The position numbers were made by a program, and so were the translations under genes. DNA of 64,000 nucleotides from a bacterium (GTDB lineage Bacteria > Verrucomicrobiota > Verrucomicrobiia > Limisphaerales > UBA11358): NCBI GenBank assembly GCA_021817945.1, contig JAKAFL010000007.1, positions 33,697-97,696 of the forward strand, given 5' to 3'. A model generated the notes under the pieces. That model did no database searches and was not told the origin of the DNA. It saw only the letters and a list, made by a program, of their open reading frames with translations. Positions 1-10,062 of this stretch are shown piece by piece (position 1 is the first letter of the stretch; each line of letters begins with the position of its first letter).

Positions 1-3000
1 TCCTCCTATATTCTCGGCGTGGAAAATCCCAATTCCACCCCGGCACAAGTTGTCCTTCAGGTGAATTATGACATGGTGTCCCTCACCAATGGCGTGCCTT
101 TCACCACCTATCTCACCAACAACGCAGCCCTGCAATATTTCCAGTACACCGTGGCGAGCAATGCCGCCGCCGCCACCTTCCAGGTCTTGAAATCGGACGG
201 GGATGTGGACCTGGTCCTGAGCCGCGGCGCCCCGCTGCCCAACCTGACCAACGCCACCTACGGCAGCTTTAATGGCACCAACCTGGATGAAACCATCTAT
301 GTCCTCACCAATTCCGCCCCGGTGCCCGTCTCCCCCGGCACGTGGTTTATGGGTGTGTTCAAGCGCCAGGCCGGAACGGTGGACTTCAGTGTGCTGGCCC
401 GGGAATTGGACGTGACCAATGCCATCACCAACTCCGTCAGCCTTGTTGCCCTGCAAAATGGCGTGCCTGCCAATGGCGTCACCGGGCCGGGCGCGGACCT
501 GACCAATTTCTATTCCTTCACCGAGTCTGCGGCAACCCAGCAAGGAGCCACGAATTATGGGGTGATGTTTGAACTCTATAACATGAATGGCAATGCCGAC
601 CTCCTGGTCCAGACCAATGGCCTGCCTTTGGGTCCGCCGTTTTTCCAAACCAGCCAGAACCGCGGGGTCAACCCGGAAACCATCCTTGTTTTCACCAATG
701 CCTCTTATACCAACATTGACATGACTTATTACCTGGGAGTGCCCAGCCATGAACTGACCAATGTGCAGTTCACCATTGTGGCGGAGGTCATGACCAATGC
801 CTATTTCCCGGGCTTCCCGGGGGCTTCCGGGGCAGGCGGCGGCGCCGTGGGCGCGGGTCATGCCGGAACCGACAGCTCGGTCTATCATGTCATCAGTTTA
901 AATGACAGCGGCCCTGGCACCCTCCGTGATGCCATCAATTCCACCAACCGCACCGTCGTGTTTGATCTCTCCGGCCAGATCACTCTTCAGTCCCCGCTCG
1001 TTATCACCCAATCATTCCTCACCGTGGATGGCCAGACCGCCCCCGGTGGTGGCATCACCATTGTCGGGGACATGACCGCCGTGCGCGGCGCCCATGACGT
1101 GATCCTCAGGGATTTGAGGGTGCGCAGCCCGGGAATTGATGATGGCATCCAATTTCTCATGGCCTCGAATATCCTGGCCGATCACCTTTCCGCAGAATGG
1201 ACTTCGAACAGCCTGTTGTCGGTTTTGAATTCGTCCAACGTCACGGTCCAGTGGTCCATTCTTTCCAAGACCCTCCTGCAAGGCACCAATAACCCTGTTG
1301 ACGCGGTTCGTTTGCGTGATGGGGCGGGGCAATTGAGTCTCAATCATGACTTGTTTGCGGATGACGATTCCGGGGTCCCGCGCTTGGGCGATAATTTGGC
1401 CCTGGATTTTGTCAACAATGTGGTTTTCAACTGGGGTTCCCTGCCGGGTTACTCAACCAATGATGCCGCCAATAACCCCGGCGGATTCACCAATGAATTG
1501 AATGAGTCCTGCAATTATTTCATCGCAGGGTCCAATTCAATCCTTCCTGGAATTGCTTTTGCTGGTGGTTCCTTCAATACCTGGATTTTCCAGACCAATA
1601 ACTTCATGGATTCCAATACCAACGGCATCCTTGATGGCGCAAATACCCAGTGGCAAATGTTTTCGGGCCTCTTCACGTCTGTGGGCCATCCTTTCCCGAT
1701 CATCCCGCCCCCGACGGATGAGGCGTTTCTGGCCTACGAAAAAGTGCTGGATTTCAGCGGCGCCAACGATCCTGCGCGCGATTCGGTGGACCAACTGGTG
1801 GTCACCAACGTGCGCACCCAAACCGACATCATGGATGCGGTTGCAGGCATTTCCCCCGTGCCCGCCAGCCAGCCCGTTTATCTGGACACGGATCAGGATG
1901 GAATACCTGATTTCTGGGAGACCACTTTTGGCCAGAACCGTTATGCGCCCAGCAACAACGATCCGTCCACCAATTTACTGGGCTACACCACCCTGGAGGA
2001 ATATACGGCATGGCTGGCCAAACCCCACGCGCTGACTCTGACCAACACCCCCGTTTTTGTGGATCTCCGGCAAATGTATGGCGGCACCGGCAACCTGGCC
2101 TTTTTTGCAACCAACGCATTCAATGGGTCGGTTTACCTCACCAACGTCCTGGGTTCCGTCACCAACTCCGGGCCATTCAGCAACAGCATCGCCGTCTTTG
2201 TGCCCACGAATTCCACTCCGGTCTTTTCTGGATACGCCGGGTTTGATGTGTATGTGACCAATGCCGATACCGTGGCTTATTTCGGCCCCGTGCCGGTCAG
2301 TGTGGTGGTCAGCAAGCAACCTGTCCTCTTGAACTCCAATATTCCCCCCACGATCACCCGGCTCAGTTCCCCGCTCATCACCTCCTCGGCATCCCTGAGC
2401 GCGACGAATTATTACGGGTCTGATTACTACGTCTTTGATGTCACCAATAATGGTGCCATGCCGCCCGTGGCGGTCCTTTTCTCGGTCACCAATGCCTCCG
2501 GCCCGGTGGATTTGGTCGCCAATTACGGGCCTGAACTGCCCTCGCTCTCCAGTTATGAGTTCATTAGCACCAATTGGCCGACCAATGAAACGATCCTCGT
2601 TTCCTCCAATTCCACGCCAGTGGCTGTAACCAATGGGGACTGGACACTTGCCGTGGTCAATGTGGCTGGTTCCAATGTGACTTACTCCATCAGCGCCACG
2701 GAATTGTTCTTGGTCAGTCCGCCGGTTTTCCTTTCCCCAACCAACGGCGACTTGTTTTCCGTCGTGGCGACATTCCCATTCTCCACGAATGCCCTGGCGC
2801 TGGATACCAACACCCCCGCCTTGCCCTTGACATTCGCCCTGGTCAGCGGTCCTTCAAACTTATTTGTATCTCCCTCAGGCGCCATTTCCTGGACTCCCAC
2901 CCTGGCCCAGGGACCAACCACCAATGGCCCGTCCACCAATGCTGTCCTGGTGAGCGTCTCCAATGGCGATTACCTTGTCACCAATGCCTTCACCATCGTG

Positions 3001-4740
3001 GTGCAGGGCACCAATATCCCGCCCACCCTCCCTGCAATTCCCAATCAGGTGGTGGCCGTGCCTGGGCCGGGTTTGCAGGTGGTGAACACGGGAACGAATC
3101 CGAACCTTCCTGATTATCCGCTGGCTTACAACCTCATTGGCGCGCCTCCTTTTGCCAGCATCAACAGCCAGGGCATCATCACCCTTGCCCCTGCGGCTGC
3201 GGATGCCGGTACCAATTACCTCATCACCACCGTGGTGACGGATACCAACCCATGGGCGGTTAATGCCACGTCTCTCAGCGTCACGAACGCATTTCTGGTG
3301 ACGGTGGATGCCGGTCTGACGCAAGGTGTGCCTCAAACAAACACCGCTCCCGCCGGTGGCCCGATTCAATGGATGGTCGTCAACGTTCCCACCAATGCCT
3401 TGGATTCAACCAATTCACTTGTCTTTGCCACCAACCTGCCTGTCAACCTCTGGTTCAGCGCTAATTTGCCTCCCAGCATCACCAACACCTCCACGGACGT
3501 GGAATTGTTGACGAATGTCTCCGCCGGGTCCCGCGTCCTGCTCACCAATGGGTTCCCAGCCATCATTCCCGGCGGCTCTTACTTGTTGGGTGTGCAAAAC
3601 ACCAACGCCGTCAATGTCCAGTATGCGCTCCAATTGGGCTTTGACCTCCTGACCTTCCTGCCCAACCAGACCAACGCCGTGCCTTTCGCAGGCATCGTTC
3701 ACACCAACATGGGGGGAACCAATGGTTTCCTTCTGACCTGGTTCGCCCCCAGCAATGACCTCTTCACCGTGCAATGGACTTCAAGCCTTTCTCCCGCGGC
3801 TTGGAATTCCTTCACCAACGTGGTGTCTTACAATCCCGCTTTCCCGGCGTCGGCCACCCGCGCCCAGTTTAACTTCTTTGATGACGGCTCGCAGGATGGC
3901 GGGCTGGCGGGTCCGCATTTTTACCGCCTGATTTTGCTGGGCACGCCAAATCAGGCCAATTCCCTTTCCCTGGCGCCTCAAGCCAATCGTGTGACAGGCC
4001 CGGGCGTCACTCTCTCCATAACCAACCAGGCCGCAGATTCAGACCCCTACGCCGTCCTGACTTTCAGCCTGCTTTCGGCGCCCTCCGGCGCATCCATCAA
4101 TGCCTCCAACGGGGTGATCTCTTGGGCCATTCCCACGGGGGCGGGTCCTTCCACCAATCTCTTTGTCACCCAGGTCACGGATAATGGCGTGCCACCCGCC
4201 GTGGCGACCAATGCCTTTTCAGTCGAGGTGGAAACCATCCCGCCCATCAGTTCAGAGTCGCTCCAAACCAACGGATTGTTGCTGACCTGGTTCGCCCCCA
4301 GCAACGAGCTTTTCCAGGTGCAATGGCGCACCAACCTGCTTGGTGGCGGCTGGTCCACTTTCACAAATATCGTGGCTTATAACCCGCTGTTTTTCACCAG
4401 CCCAAGCCATACGCAGTTTAATTTCCTGGACGATGGAACGCTCTCAGGCCCATTCTCCATCCCGCATTATTATCGCCTCCTCCTGCTGCCCGCGCCCGTT
4501 TCACCGCCTCCCGCAGGACCGGCCATCAGCCGGGTGCTGGTTTCCGCCGGCGGGACAACTCTCTTGTGGTCCGCCACCACCAATGAAACGTTCAAGGTCC
4601 AGTGGACCACCAACCTGATGCCGCCCGTTTTGTGGTACCCTTTCACCAATATCATCTCCTCAACCACCGGCGCCTTCTCGTTCACGGACACCAACACGCC
4701 ACTGGTGGTGAAGTTTTACGAGTTGTTGATGCTTCCCTGA
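1..4740 (+). CDS. Large secreted protein with pectate-lyase-like beta-helix (5' end outside window)
   Basis: The frame is open to the left edge, so the GTG at position 19 is not the true start. About 1579 residues are visible. The N-terminal part has Thr/Asn-rich beta-sandwich repeats resembling pre-peptidase C-terminal modules. Around residues 290-600 lies a parallel beta-helix resembling polysaccharide lyase family 1, with the motifs GPGTLRDAI, TVDGQTAPG and NVTVQWSI. A calcium-binding type repeat, DTDQDGIPDFWE, follows at about residue 630, then Ig-like/cadherin-like modules. The C-terminal end holds three copies of a ~70-residue module (about nt 3730-3935, 4270-4490 and 4550-4735) with the pattern LLTWFAPSN, then VQW, then FYRLLLL. 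It is probably exported and acts on pectin-like polymers; the substrate is inferred from the fold only. The lyase catalytic residues were not confirmed. Confidence 0.8.
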   Translation, partial: SSYILGVENPNSTPAQVVLQVNYDMVSLTNGVPFTTYLTNNAALQYFQYTVASNAAAATFQVLKSDGDVDLVLSRGAPLPNLTNATYGSFNGTNLDETIYVLTNSAPVPVSPGTWFMGVFKRQAGTVDFSVLARELDVTNAITNSVSLVALQNGVPANGVTGPGADLTNFYSFTESAATQQGATNYGVMFELYNMNGNADLLVQTNGLPLGPPFFQTSQNRGVNPETILVFTNASYTNIDMTYYLGVPSHELTNVQFTIVAEVMTNAYFPGFPGASGAGGGAVGAGHAGTDSSVYHVISLNDSGPGTLRDAINSTNRTVVFDLSGQITLQSPLVITQSFLTVDGQTAPGGGITIVGDMTAVRGAHDVILRDLRVRSPGIDDGIQFLMASNILADHLSAEWTSNSLLSVLNSSNVTVQWSILSKTLLQGTNNPVDAVRLRDGAGQLSLNHDLFADDDSGVPRLGDNLALDFVNNVVFNWGSLPGYSTNDAANNPGGFTNELNESCNYFIAGSNSILPGIAFAGGSFNTWIFQTNNFMDSNTNGILDGANTQWQMFSGLFTSVGHPFPIIPPPTDEAFLAYEKVLDFSGANDPARDSVDQLVVTNVRTQTDIMDAVAGISPVPASQPVYLDTDQDGIPDFWETTFGQNRYAPSNNDPSTNLLGYTTLEEYTAWLAKPHALTLTNTPVFVDLRQMYGGTGNLAFFATNAFNGSVYLTNVLGSVTNSGPFSNSIAVFVPTNSTPVFSGYAGFDVYVTNADTVAYFGPVPVSVVVSKQPVLLNSNIPPTITRLSSPLITSSASLSATNYYGSDYYVFDVTNNGAMPPVAVLFSVTNASGPVDLVANYGPELPSLSSYEFISTNWPTNETILVSSNSTPVAVTNGDWTLAVVNVAGSNVTYSISATELFLVSPPVFLSPTNGDLFSVVATFPFSTNALALDTNTPALPLTFALVSGPSNLFVSPSGAISWTPTLAQGPTTNGPSTNAVLVSVSNGDYLVTNAFTIVVQGTNIPPTLPAIPNQVVAVPGPGLQVVNTGTNPNLPDYPLAYNLIGAPPFASINSQGIITLAPAAADAGTNYLITTVVTDTNPWAVNATSLSVTNAFLVTVDAGLTQGVPQTNTAPAGGPIQWMVVNVPTNALDSTNSLVFATNLPVNLWFSANLPPSITNTSTDVELLTNVSAGSRVLLTNGFPAIIPGGSYLLGVQNTNAVNVQYALQLGFDLLTFLPNQTNAVPFAGIVHTNMGGTNGFLLTWFAPSNDLFTVQWTSSLSPAAWNSFTNVVSYNPAFPASATRAQFNFFDDGSQDGGLAGPHFYRLILLGTPNQANSLSLAPQANRVTGPGVTLSITNQAADSDPYAVLTFSLLSAPSGASINASNGVISWAIPTGAGPSTNLFVTQVTDNGVPPAVATNAFSVEVETIPPISSESLQTNGLLLTWFAPSNELFQVQWRTNLLGGGWSTFTNIVAYNPLFFTSPSHTQFNFLDDGTLSGPFSIPHYYRLLLLPAPVSPPPAGPAISRVLVSAGGTTLLWSATTNETFKVQWTTNLMPPVLWYPFTNIISSTTGAFSFTDTNTPLVVKFYELLMLP

Positions 4741-5037
4741 AGCCATGCCGTTGCAGCGGGGCTGTTTTGATGAGGGCGCATCTCAGTTTTTAGGCTGGTG
4801 AAATATGGGTGGAAGGAGAGCGAAGGGGCTGTTTTGCGTTTGTGTTTGACCATGTGGAGCAAAGGCATACCCAACGGGGGGCGGATATTCCCCGCAATCT
4901 TGCCTGGGTTGGATGCCTTGTATATGCCGCCCCAACAGGGCTCAGAGTGATTTTCGGAGATTGGATTTTTACAAATAGATCGCCCTCTGGGTCTGGGGGC
5001 AAATTGCCCGTTTCCGAAAGATCAGTGCCACCCCTCC

Positions 5038-5560
5038 CCGGCCCTCCCCATCAATGGGATTGATGGAGAGGGAGAAAGAGGCGGTGGGCTCAATAGGGTT
5101 TTGAACCATTTCGAAGGCCGAAGGTAATCGCCATTTCAAGCGCACGCAACAGCCCTGCGCCTCTGGTTTCCTCCCCCCGCCAGCGGAGCGCGGGGAGAGG
5201 ATTAAGGAGAGGGGAGATCGCAAACAGCCAGCGCGATAAATAAACCATCTCACTTCCCGAAAGCTCGGCGCCATCCCTCCCCGGCCCTCCCCATAAATGG
5301 GATTTATTGAGAGGGAGAAAGAGGTGGTGGGTTCAATAGGGTTTTAAACCATTTCGAAGGTCGAAGGTAATCGCCATCTCAAGGGCATCCACCAGCCCTG
5401 CGCCTCTGGTTTCCTCGCCCCGCCAGCGAAGCGCGGGGAGAGGATTAAGGAGAGGGGAGATCGCAAACAGCCAGCGCGATAAATGAGCAATCTCATTTTC
5501 CGAAAGCTTGGTGCCACTCCTCCCCGGTCCCCGCCACCCATGGAGATTGACGGGGAGGAA
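5038..5560. repeat. Tandem 243-bp repeat, two full copies and a diverging third
   Basis: Copies begin at 5038, 5281 and 5524, spaced exactly 243 bp by the shared motif CCGGCCCTCCCC (CCGGTCCCC in the third). Each carries a Pu/Py-rich palindrome (CCCTCCCCAT, spacer, ATGGAGAGGG) and an inverted repeat around CCCCGCCAGCG and CGCGGGGAGAGG. The third copy diverges after about 40 bp. The motifs recur at 8770-8990, 28630-28860, 37620-38600, 51540-52000 and 60180-60400. The 990-bp gap between the secreted protein and uvrA holds no convincing gene; the short frames in it are translations of repeat. Confidence 0.8.
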
Positions 5561-5580
5561 GAGCGGAGCAGTTGGTTTGT

Positions 5581-5645
5581 GGAGGTTTATAAAAATTCAA
5601 ACGCGGAGGCTGAGGCGACTCTCTCAAAAACTGAGATGCGTCCTT
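5581..5645 (-). repeat. Dispersed repeat with GCGCATCTCAGTTTTTGAGA core
   Basis: Read on the minus strand this contains GACGCATCTCAGTTTTTGAG followed by AGAGTC and an AT-rich tail. A second copy lies at 51462-51520 on the plus strand, and a short core (GGGCGCATCTCAGTTTTT) occurs near 4777. The core is a small imperfect hairpin (CTCAGTTTTTGAG). Function unknown. Confidence 0.6.
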
Positions 5646-5730
5646 TTGATGAAAAATCTCTTCCGGTCGCTTTGCATTTTGGCCGCCTTGCCGTAGTTTG
5701 GTGGTTTGCAATGGCACCAATATCAGCAAC

Positions 5731-8673
5731 ATGAGCAGGGAATTGATCCGTATCGAGGGAGCCCGGGAACACAACCTCAAAAACCTGAGCCTCACCATCC
5801 CGCGTGATCGCCTGGTGGTGGTGACCGGGCTGAGCGGCAGCGGGAAATCCTCCCTGGCGTTTGACACCATTTACGCGGAGGGCCAGCGCAAATATGTGGA
5901 AAGCCTCTCCGCCTACGCCCGCCAGTTTCTGGACCAGTTGCAAAAGCCGGATGTAGATCAGATCGAGGGGCTTTCCCCCGCCATTGCCATCGAACAGCGC
6001 AGTTCCGGGTCCAGCCCGAGGTCCATTATCGCCACCACCACGGAGATTTTTGACTACCTGCGCCTGGTGTATGCCCACCTTGGCCAGCCGCATTGCCCGG
6101 AAACCGGCGTGCCCATCTCCACCCAGAGCGCCTCGGATATCGTGGACAAAATCCTCGCCCTCCCGCCCAGGACGCGCGTCATGATTCTTGCCCCCGTGGT
6201 GCGCAGGCAAAAAGGGGAGTTCAGGGATGTCTTTGAGCGCCTCGCCCGCGAGGGCTTTGTACGCGCCCGGGTGGATGGGAAAATTGTGGAATTGGGCGAA
6301 AACATCGCGCGGGTGAAGCTGGATAAGAAAAAATTTCATCACATAGAGGCTGTGGTGGACCGGTTGGTGATGGATGACAAGGTGCGGACAAGGCTGGGGG
6401 ACTCGGTGGAAACGGCGTTGCGCTGGGGTGATGGCGTCCTGTTTACGCTTCACCAAGCCGGGGAGGGGGCTTCGAAAGGCGACGGGGCAGCCTCCAACGG
6501 GGAGGGCTGGGTGGAGACGCTGCATTCCAACAAAATGTGCTCACCTGCCACCGGCAAAAGCTACGACCCGCCCACACCCAAGCATTTTTCATTCAATGCG
6601 CCGGCCGGGGCTTGTCCGGTTTGCCATGGCTTGGGCCAGGAATTGGTTTTTGATGAGGCCATGGTTGTGCCAGACACCGAGCAACCCCTGGAAAGCGCCG
6701 TCCAACCATGGCGGCGCGCCGGCAAGCGCCTGAATATTTACTACAAGGCCATGCTGCGATCGCTCGCATCCCATTATGGGCTGGGTCTTGACACCCTCTA
6801 CCGCGATTTGCCGGATGACTTTAAAAAAGTCCTGCTCAATGGTTCCGGCGAGGAAGAGGTCAAATTCAGCTTCTGGCGCGGTGGCAAGGTTAGTCATATT
6901 TCACGACCTTTCGAGGGCGTTCTGCCCAACCTGCAACGCCTGGCCACAGAAAGTGAAAGCGAGTTTGTGCGCAACCGCCTCAAGGTTTACATGACACCGC
7001 GGCCCTGCGATTCCTGCGGCGGCAAACGCCTTAAGCCGGAAATACTGGCCGTGACCCTCGGCAACAAATCCCCCGCACCAGCCCCCAGGCAGCGCAAAAA
7101 CCGCCTCTCCATTCCCGGCCTCTCCATCATGGATGTTTGCGCCCTCTCCGTGGACCAGGCGGATGATTTTTTTGCCTCGCTTACTTTGTCGGCATTCCAG
7201 AGGAAAATCGCCGGCGAGGTGATCAAGGAAGTCAGGTCCCGGCTCGGGTTTCTGAAAAATGTCGGCCTGGGCTACCTCACCCTGGATAGGGAAAGCGGCA
7301 CACTCAGCGGAGGCGAAGCCCAGCGCATACGCCTTGCCACCCAGATTGGCGCCGCCCTGGTGGGTGTGCTCTATGTCCTGGACGAACCCAGCATTGGCCT
7401 GCATCAGCGGGATAATGACCGGCTCCTTGCCACGCTCAAGGGCCTGCGCGACCTCGGCAACACCGTTCTGGTGGTGGAACATGACGCAGACACCATTCGT
7501 TCCGCCGACTACATCCTGGACCTGGGACCCGGGGCCGGTGTTCATGGCGGCGAATTGGTCGCCGCCGGTCCCCTGGCGGATATTCTCGCGTCCCCAAGTT
7601 CCCTGACGGGTCGTTACCTGACAGGCGACCTTTCCATTCCCGTCCCCAAACGCCGCCTGGCACCCTCCGAATCAAAGGGATGGCTGGAAATCCAGGGCGC
7701 GAGGGAAAATAACCTTCAAAACATTGACGTCCGCATTCCCCTCGGCGTGTTCACCTGCGTGACCGGGGTCAGCGGTTCGGGCAAAAGCACCCTGGTGAAT
7801 GATATTCTCCAGCGCGCCCTGTTCCGAAAATTTTACGGGTCCAAGGAGCGTCCCGGCGAGCACCGTGCATTGAGGGGTTATGAAAGCCTGGACAAGGTCA
7901 TTGTCATAGACCAGTCGCCCATAGGACGCACGCCCCGCAGCAATCCCGCCACCTACACGGGCATGTTCAACCATATTCGCGATCTCTTTGCCCGCCTGCC
8001 CGCCGCCCGCGTGCGGGGCTACGAGCCGGGCAGGTTCAGCTTCAACGTCAAGGGCGGGCGGTGCGAAAAATGCGAGGGCGACGGGGTTCTCAAAATTGAA
8101 ATGAACTTTCTTCCCGCCGTGTACGTCACGTGCGAAGCCTGCGCCGGTAAACGTTACAACCGGGAAACTCTTGAGATCACCTACAAGGGCAAAAACATTG
8201 CCGATGTCCTGGATATGACGGTGGAGGAGGGGGTGGATTTTTTCCGCGCCGTTCCCAAGATTCATGATCCTCTCGCCACCCTGGCTGAGGTGGGGTTGGG
8301 TTATATCCGCCTGGGACAACAAGCCACCACCCTGAGCGGTGGCGAGGCCCAGCGCGTCAAGCTGGCTGCCGAACTGGCGCGCCGTTCCACCGGAAGCACC
8401 CTGTATGTCCTGGATGAACCCACCACCGGATTACACTTTCATGACGTGGCAAAATTGCTCGAGGTCCTGTTCAAACTGCGTGACTCGGGAAATTCCCTGG
8501 TCATTATCGAGCACAACCTCGATGTTATCAAAACAGCCGATTGGATTATTGACTTGGGCCCGGAAGGCGGGGCGGGAGGCGGTCGAATCATTGCCGAGGG
8601 CGCGCCAGAATCCATCATCAACCAGCCGGAAAGCCACACTGGACGCTATCTCAAATCAGTTTTGGGCAGGTAG
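5731..8673 (+). CDS. uvrA: UvrABC excinuclease subunit A
   Basis: Damage-recognition ATPase of nucleotide excision repair, acting as a dimer with UvrB in the cytoplasm. It has two ABC ATPase units: Walker [10 protein letters not shown] near residue 35 and GVSGSGKST near 680, and LSGGEAQR signatures near 525 and 868. Zinc-finger CxxC pairs are CPVC (about 294), CDSC (426), CEKC (778) and CEAC (801). The ATG at 5731 is chosen because [18 protein letters not shown] matches the conserved N-terminus; the frame extends further upstream to 5698. At 980 residues it is slightly longer than the usual ~940, with a Gly-rich insertion near residue 255 and a Pro/Arg-rich one near 450. It stands alone between repeat regions, and no LexA-box-like sequence was noticed upstream. 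Confidence 0.97.
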   Translation: MSRELIRIEGAREHNLKNLSLTIPRDRLVVVTGLSGSGKSSLAFDTIYAEGQRKYVESLSAYARQFLDQLQKPDVDQIEGLSPAIAIEQRSSGSSPRSIIATTTEIFDYLRLVYAHLGQPHCPETGVPISTQSASDIVDKILALPPRTRVMILAPVVRRQKGEFRDVFERLAREGFVRARVDGKIVELGENIARVKLDKKKFHHIEAVVDRLVMDDKVRTRLGDSVETALRWGDGVLFTLHQAGEGASKGDGAASNGEGWVETLHSNKMCSPATGKSYDPPTPKHFSFNAPAGACPVCHGLGQELVFDEAMVVPDTEQPLESAVQPWRRAGKRLNIYYKAMLRSLASHYGLGLDTLYRDLPDDFKKVLLNGSGEEEVKFSFWRGGKVSHISRPFEGVLPNLQRLATESESEFVRNRLKVYMTPRPCDSCGGKRLKPEILAVTLGNKSPAPAPRQRKNRLSIPGLSIMDVCALSVDQADDFFASLTLSAFQRKIAGEVIKEVRSRLGFLKNVGLGYLTLDRESGTLSGGEAQRIRLATQIGAALVGVLYVLDEPSIGLHQRDNDRLLATLKGLRDLGNTVLVVEHDADTIRSADYILDLGPGAGVHGGELVAAGPLADILASPSSLTGRYLTGDLSIPVPKRRLAPSESKGWLEIQGARENNLQNIDVRIPLGVFTCVTGVSGSGKSTLVNDILQRALFRKFYGSKERPGEHRALRGYESLDKVIVIDQSPIGRTPRSNPATYTGMFNHIRDLFARLPAARVRGYEPGRFSFNVKGGRCEKCEGDGVLKIEMNFLPAVYVTCEACAGKRYNRETLEITYKGKNIADVLDMTVEEGVDFFRAVPKIHDPLATLAEVGLGYIRLGQQATTLSGGEAQRVKLAAELARRSTGSTLYVLDEPTTGLHFHDVAKLLEVLFKLRDSGNSLVIIEHNLDVIKTADWIIDLGPEGGAGGGRIIAEGAPESIINQPESHTGRYLKSVLGR

Positions 8674-8746
8674 TTTCGATCTTTCCAAGGGTTTCCGTTC
8701 CAGCATCTTGCCGCATCTTGCCCCTTTCCATTTCGCTTTTCAGTTT
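8674..8746 (+). repeat. Right half of the palindromic MITE-like element
   Basis: Starts directly at the uvrA stop codon with TTTCGATCTTTCC and ends with CCATTTCGCTTTTCAGTTT. It matches the right half of the complete element at 9902-10062; the left half is missing. It may act as, or replace, the uvrA terminator region. Confidence 0.7.
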
Positions 8747-8769
8747 GATTTGAGTTCGCACCGGCTGTG

Positions 8770-8995
8770 AGCGGGAAACCCTCTCCCTAACCCTCTCCCC
8801 GCGCTTCGCTGGCGGGGCGAGGGAACCAGGGACGTTGGGTTGGTTGATGCGTTTGAAAAAATAGAACAATCGGAGGAACAACTTTGACGCGTGAAAAGTT
8901 TAAAAGTCCATCGCCAGCCCACCGTTGTTACTCCCTCTCCGCCAATTGTATTGGGGGAGAGGGCTGGGGAGAGGTGGCGCTGAGTTTTCCAAATG
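8770..8995 (+). repeat. GC-rich dispersed repeat (spacer of composite element)
   Basis: Contains CCCTCTCCCTAACCC, then the inverted repeat CTCCCCGCGCTTCGCTGG with CGGGGCGAGG, then a second palindromic part around CTCCGCCAATTG and TTGGGGGAGAGGG. Nearly the same sequence lies at 28630-28860, and a reverse-complement relative at 60180-60400. It is flanked by MITE-like copies at both of the first two sites. Confidence 0.8.
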
Positions 8996-9002
8996 CGTAT
9001 TG

Positions 9003-9154
9003 AACCCGAAAAGCGAAAATCAAAAGGCCAATCGGCGTCACTACCGGGCGCAAACTCTTTTGAAAAGCCTTACCAGACCGAATCGGGTATGGTTTCGATC
9101 TTTCCAAAAAGCTTCCGCTCCAGCATCTTGCCCCTATCCATTTCGCTTTTGGGG
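9003..9154 (+). repeat. Palindromic MITE-like element, copy 1
   Basis: Begins AACCCGAAAAGCGAAAATC and ends CATTTCGCTTTTGGGG, the terminal inverted repeat of the family. The internal inverted repeat GCAAACTCTTTTGAAAAG is imperfect with its partner. It is slightly degenerate and shorter (152 bp) than the copy at 9902-10062. Confidence 0.75.
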
Positions 9155-9275
9155 ATAAAAATCCCCGCCTTTGACCCGCGTTTGCGGAACGGTTTTGTCC
9201 CGAAACGAACGGCCCGGCAGGGATGGATAGACTTGATTTTGTTTTAAAAAAACAAGCAATAGGCGGTCAGAGACC

Positions 9276-9578
9276 TCAGCCTTTGCGGCCAGCTTTGGCT
9301 TTTTTCTCTTTCTCGGCGCGCACCTTGGCCCAGCGCCGGGCCTGTCCGGCACGAATGCGGGCAAGTCCTTCAGCGGTGAAATTGCGGCGTCCGCCCCGGC
9401 GTCCGGCCTTGCGGCCAGCCTTGGCCGCTTCAGGGGCCTCTTCAATGACTGCGGTAGCCACTGCGGGCGCGGGTTTTCCAAGTAATGCAGCAAGCTCCAA
9501 ATGGAGGGCTTCGATTCGTTCTTGAATCTCTGCTGCGCGTTTAAGTTGTTTCGATGACAATGATGATAATGTGATCAT
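9276..9578 (-). CDS. Small basic Ala/Arg/Lys-rich protein, putative nucleic-acid binding
   Basis: 100 residues. The N-terminal half (residues 1-50) is a predicted amphipathic helix with leucine heptads (KQLKRAAEIQERIEALHLEL). The C-terminal half is strongly basic, with an AT-hook-like GRKAGRRGGRR followed by the pattern NFTAEGLARIRAGQARRW and a Lys/Ala tail. Similar small basic proteins with a FTAEGRARI-x-RW motif are common in Verrucomicrobia and Planctomycetes and have no assigned role. A dimerising DNA- or RNA-binding protein is a reasonable inference. The ATG at 9578 lies only about 8 bases downstream of a good -10 box, so the mRNA may be almost leaderless. It stands alone between repeats. 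Confidence 0.7.
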   Translation of the reverse strand: MITLSSLSSKQLKRAAEIQERIEALHLELAALLGKPAPAVATAVIEEAPEAAKAGRKAGRRGGRRNFTAEGLARIRAGQARRWAKVRAEKEKKAKAGRKG

Positions 9579-9586
9579 GCTTTCTC

Positions 9587-9614
9587 ATTATAAGAAAAAT
9601 TGAAACGGCCGCAA
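9587..9614 (-). promoter_or_regulatory. Putative sigma-70 promoter of the small basic protein
   Basis: On the minus strand, TTGCGG (9614-9609) and TATAAT (9592-9587) are separated by 16 bp. The -10 box ends 8 bases before the start codon at 9578, implying a very short 5' leader. Confidence 0.45.
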
Positions 9615-9901
9615 GTAAGTTTTTACTCTTCGTTAATTTTCTGTGAATTCTTCCAGAAAGGGTGGAACCGCAGTTCAACTGCCACCCTGATGCAAACCCG
9701 CTGTTAGTTGTTGCAAAAACCTCCTTCGGCCTCTTACTCCCTTGCATGTTGGCCTAATCCATTAATCAACCTCGCATCTTACACGGCTACTCAAATAAAA
9801 GCCTAATGAGAATGATGGTCCGAGTTGTTGACTGAAAATCATGAATCCAACTCCAATGATGAAAAAGGCCCATGCTGATTTCGTGGATGGAGGGTCAATT
9901 C

Positions 9902-10062
9902 AACCCGAAAAGCGAAATTCAAAAGGCCAATCTGGCTCAATGTAGGCGCAAACTCATTGGAAAAATCCCACCAGACCGCTTTGGGTATGGCGAGATTTTT
10001 CCAATGAGTTTGCGCTCCAACATCTTGCCGCATCTTGGCCCTTTCAATTCGCTTTTCGGGTT
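9902..10062 (+). repeat. Complete palindromic MITE-like element (161 bp)
   Basis: Terminal inverted repeats: AACCCGAAAAGCGAAATTC at the left and GAATTGAAAGGGCC-type complement at the right (ends TTCGCTTTTCGGGTT). Internal inverted repeat: GCGCAAACTCATTGGAAAAA pairs with TTTTTCCAATGAGTTTGCGC. The element can fold into one long cruciform or hairpin. It contains no coding capacity. The rest of the 9579-10533 gap (about 950 bp) has no convincing gene, and 10063-10533 shows nothing recognisable. Confidence 0.85.

Noticed and set aside
19..21. GTG at position 19 as the start of the first gene
   Set aside because: The frame continues upstream to the window edge and there is no signal peptide after the GTG, so the true start lies outside.
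5038..5560. CRISPR-like spacing in tandem repeats
   Set aside because: Units of 243 bp (and 430 bp at 37743) are far too long, the intervals are not unique spacers, and no cas gene is nearby.
6460..6530. Gly-rich insertion in UvrA as another in-frame palindromic element
   Set aside because: The DNA is G-rich but has no hairpin arms and does not match the CCCTCA-type element; could be ordinary family length variation.
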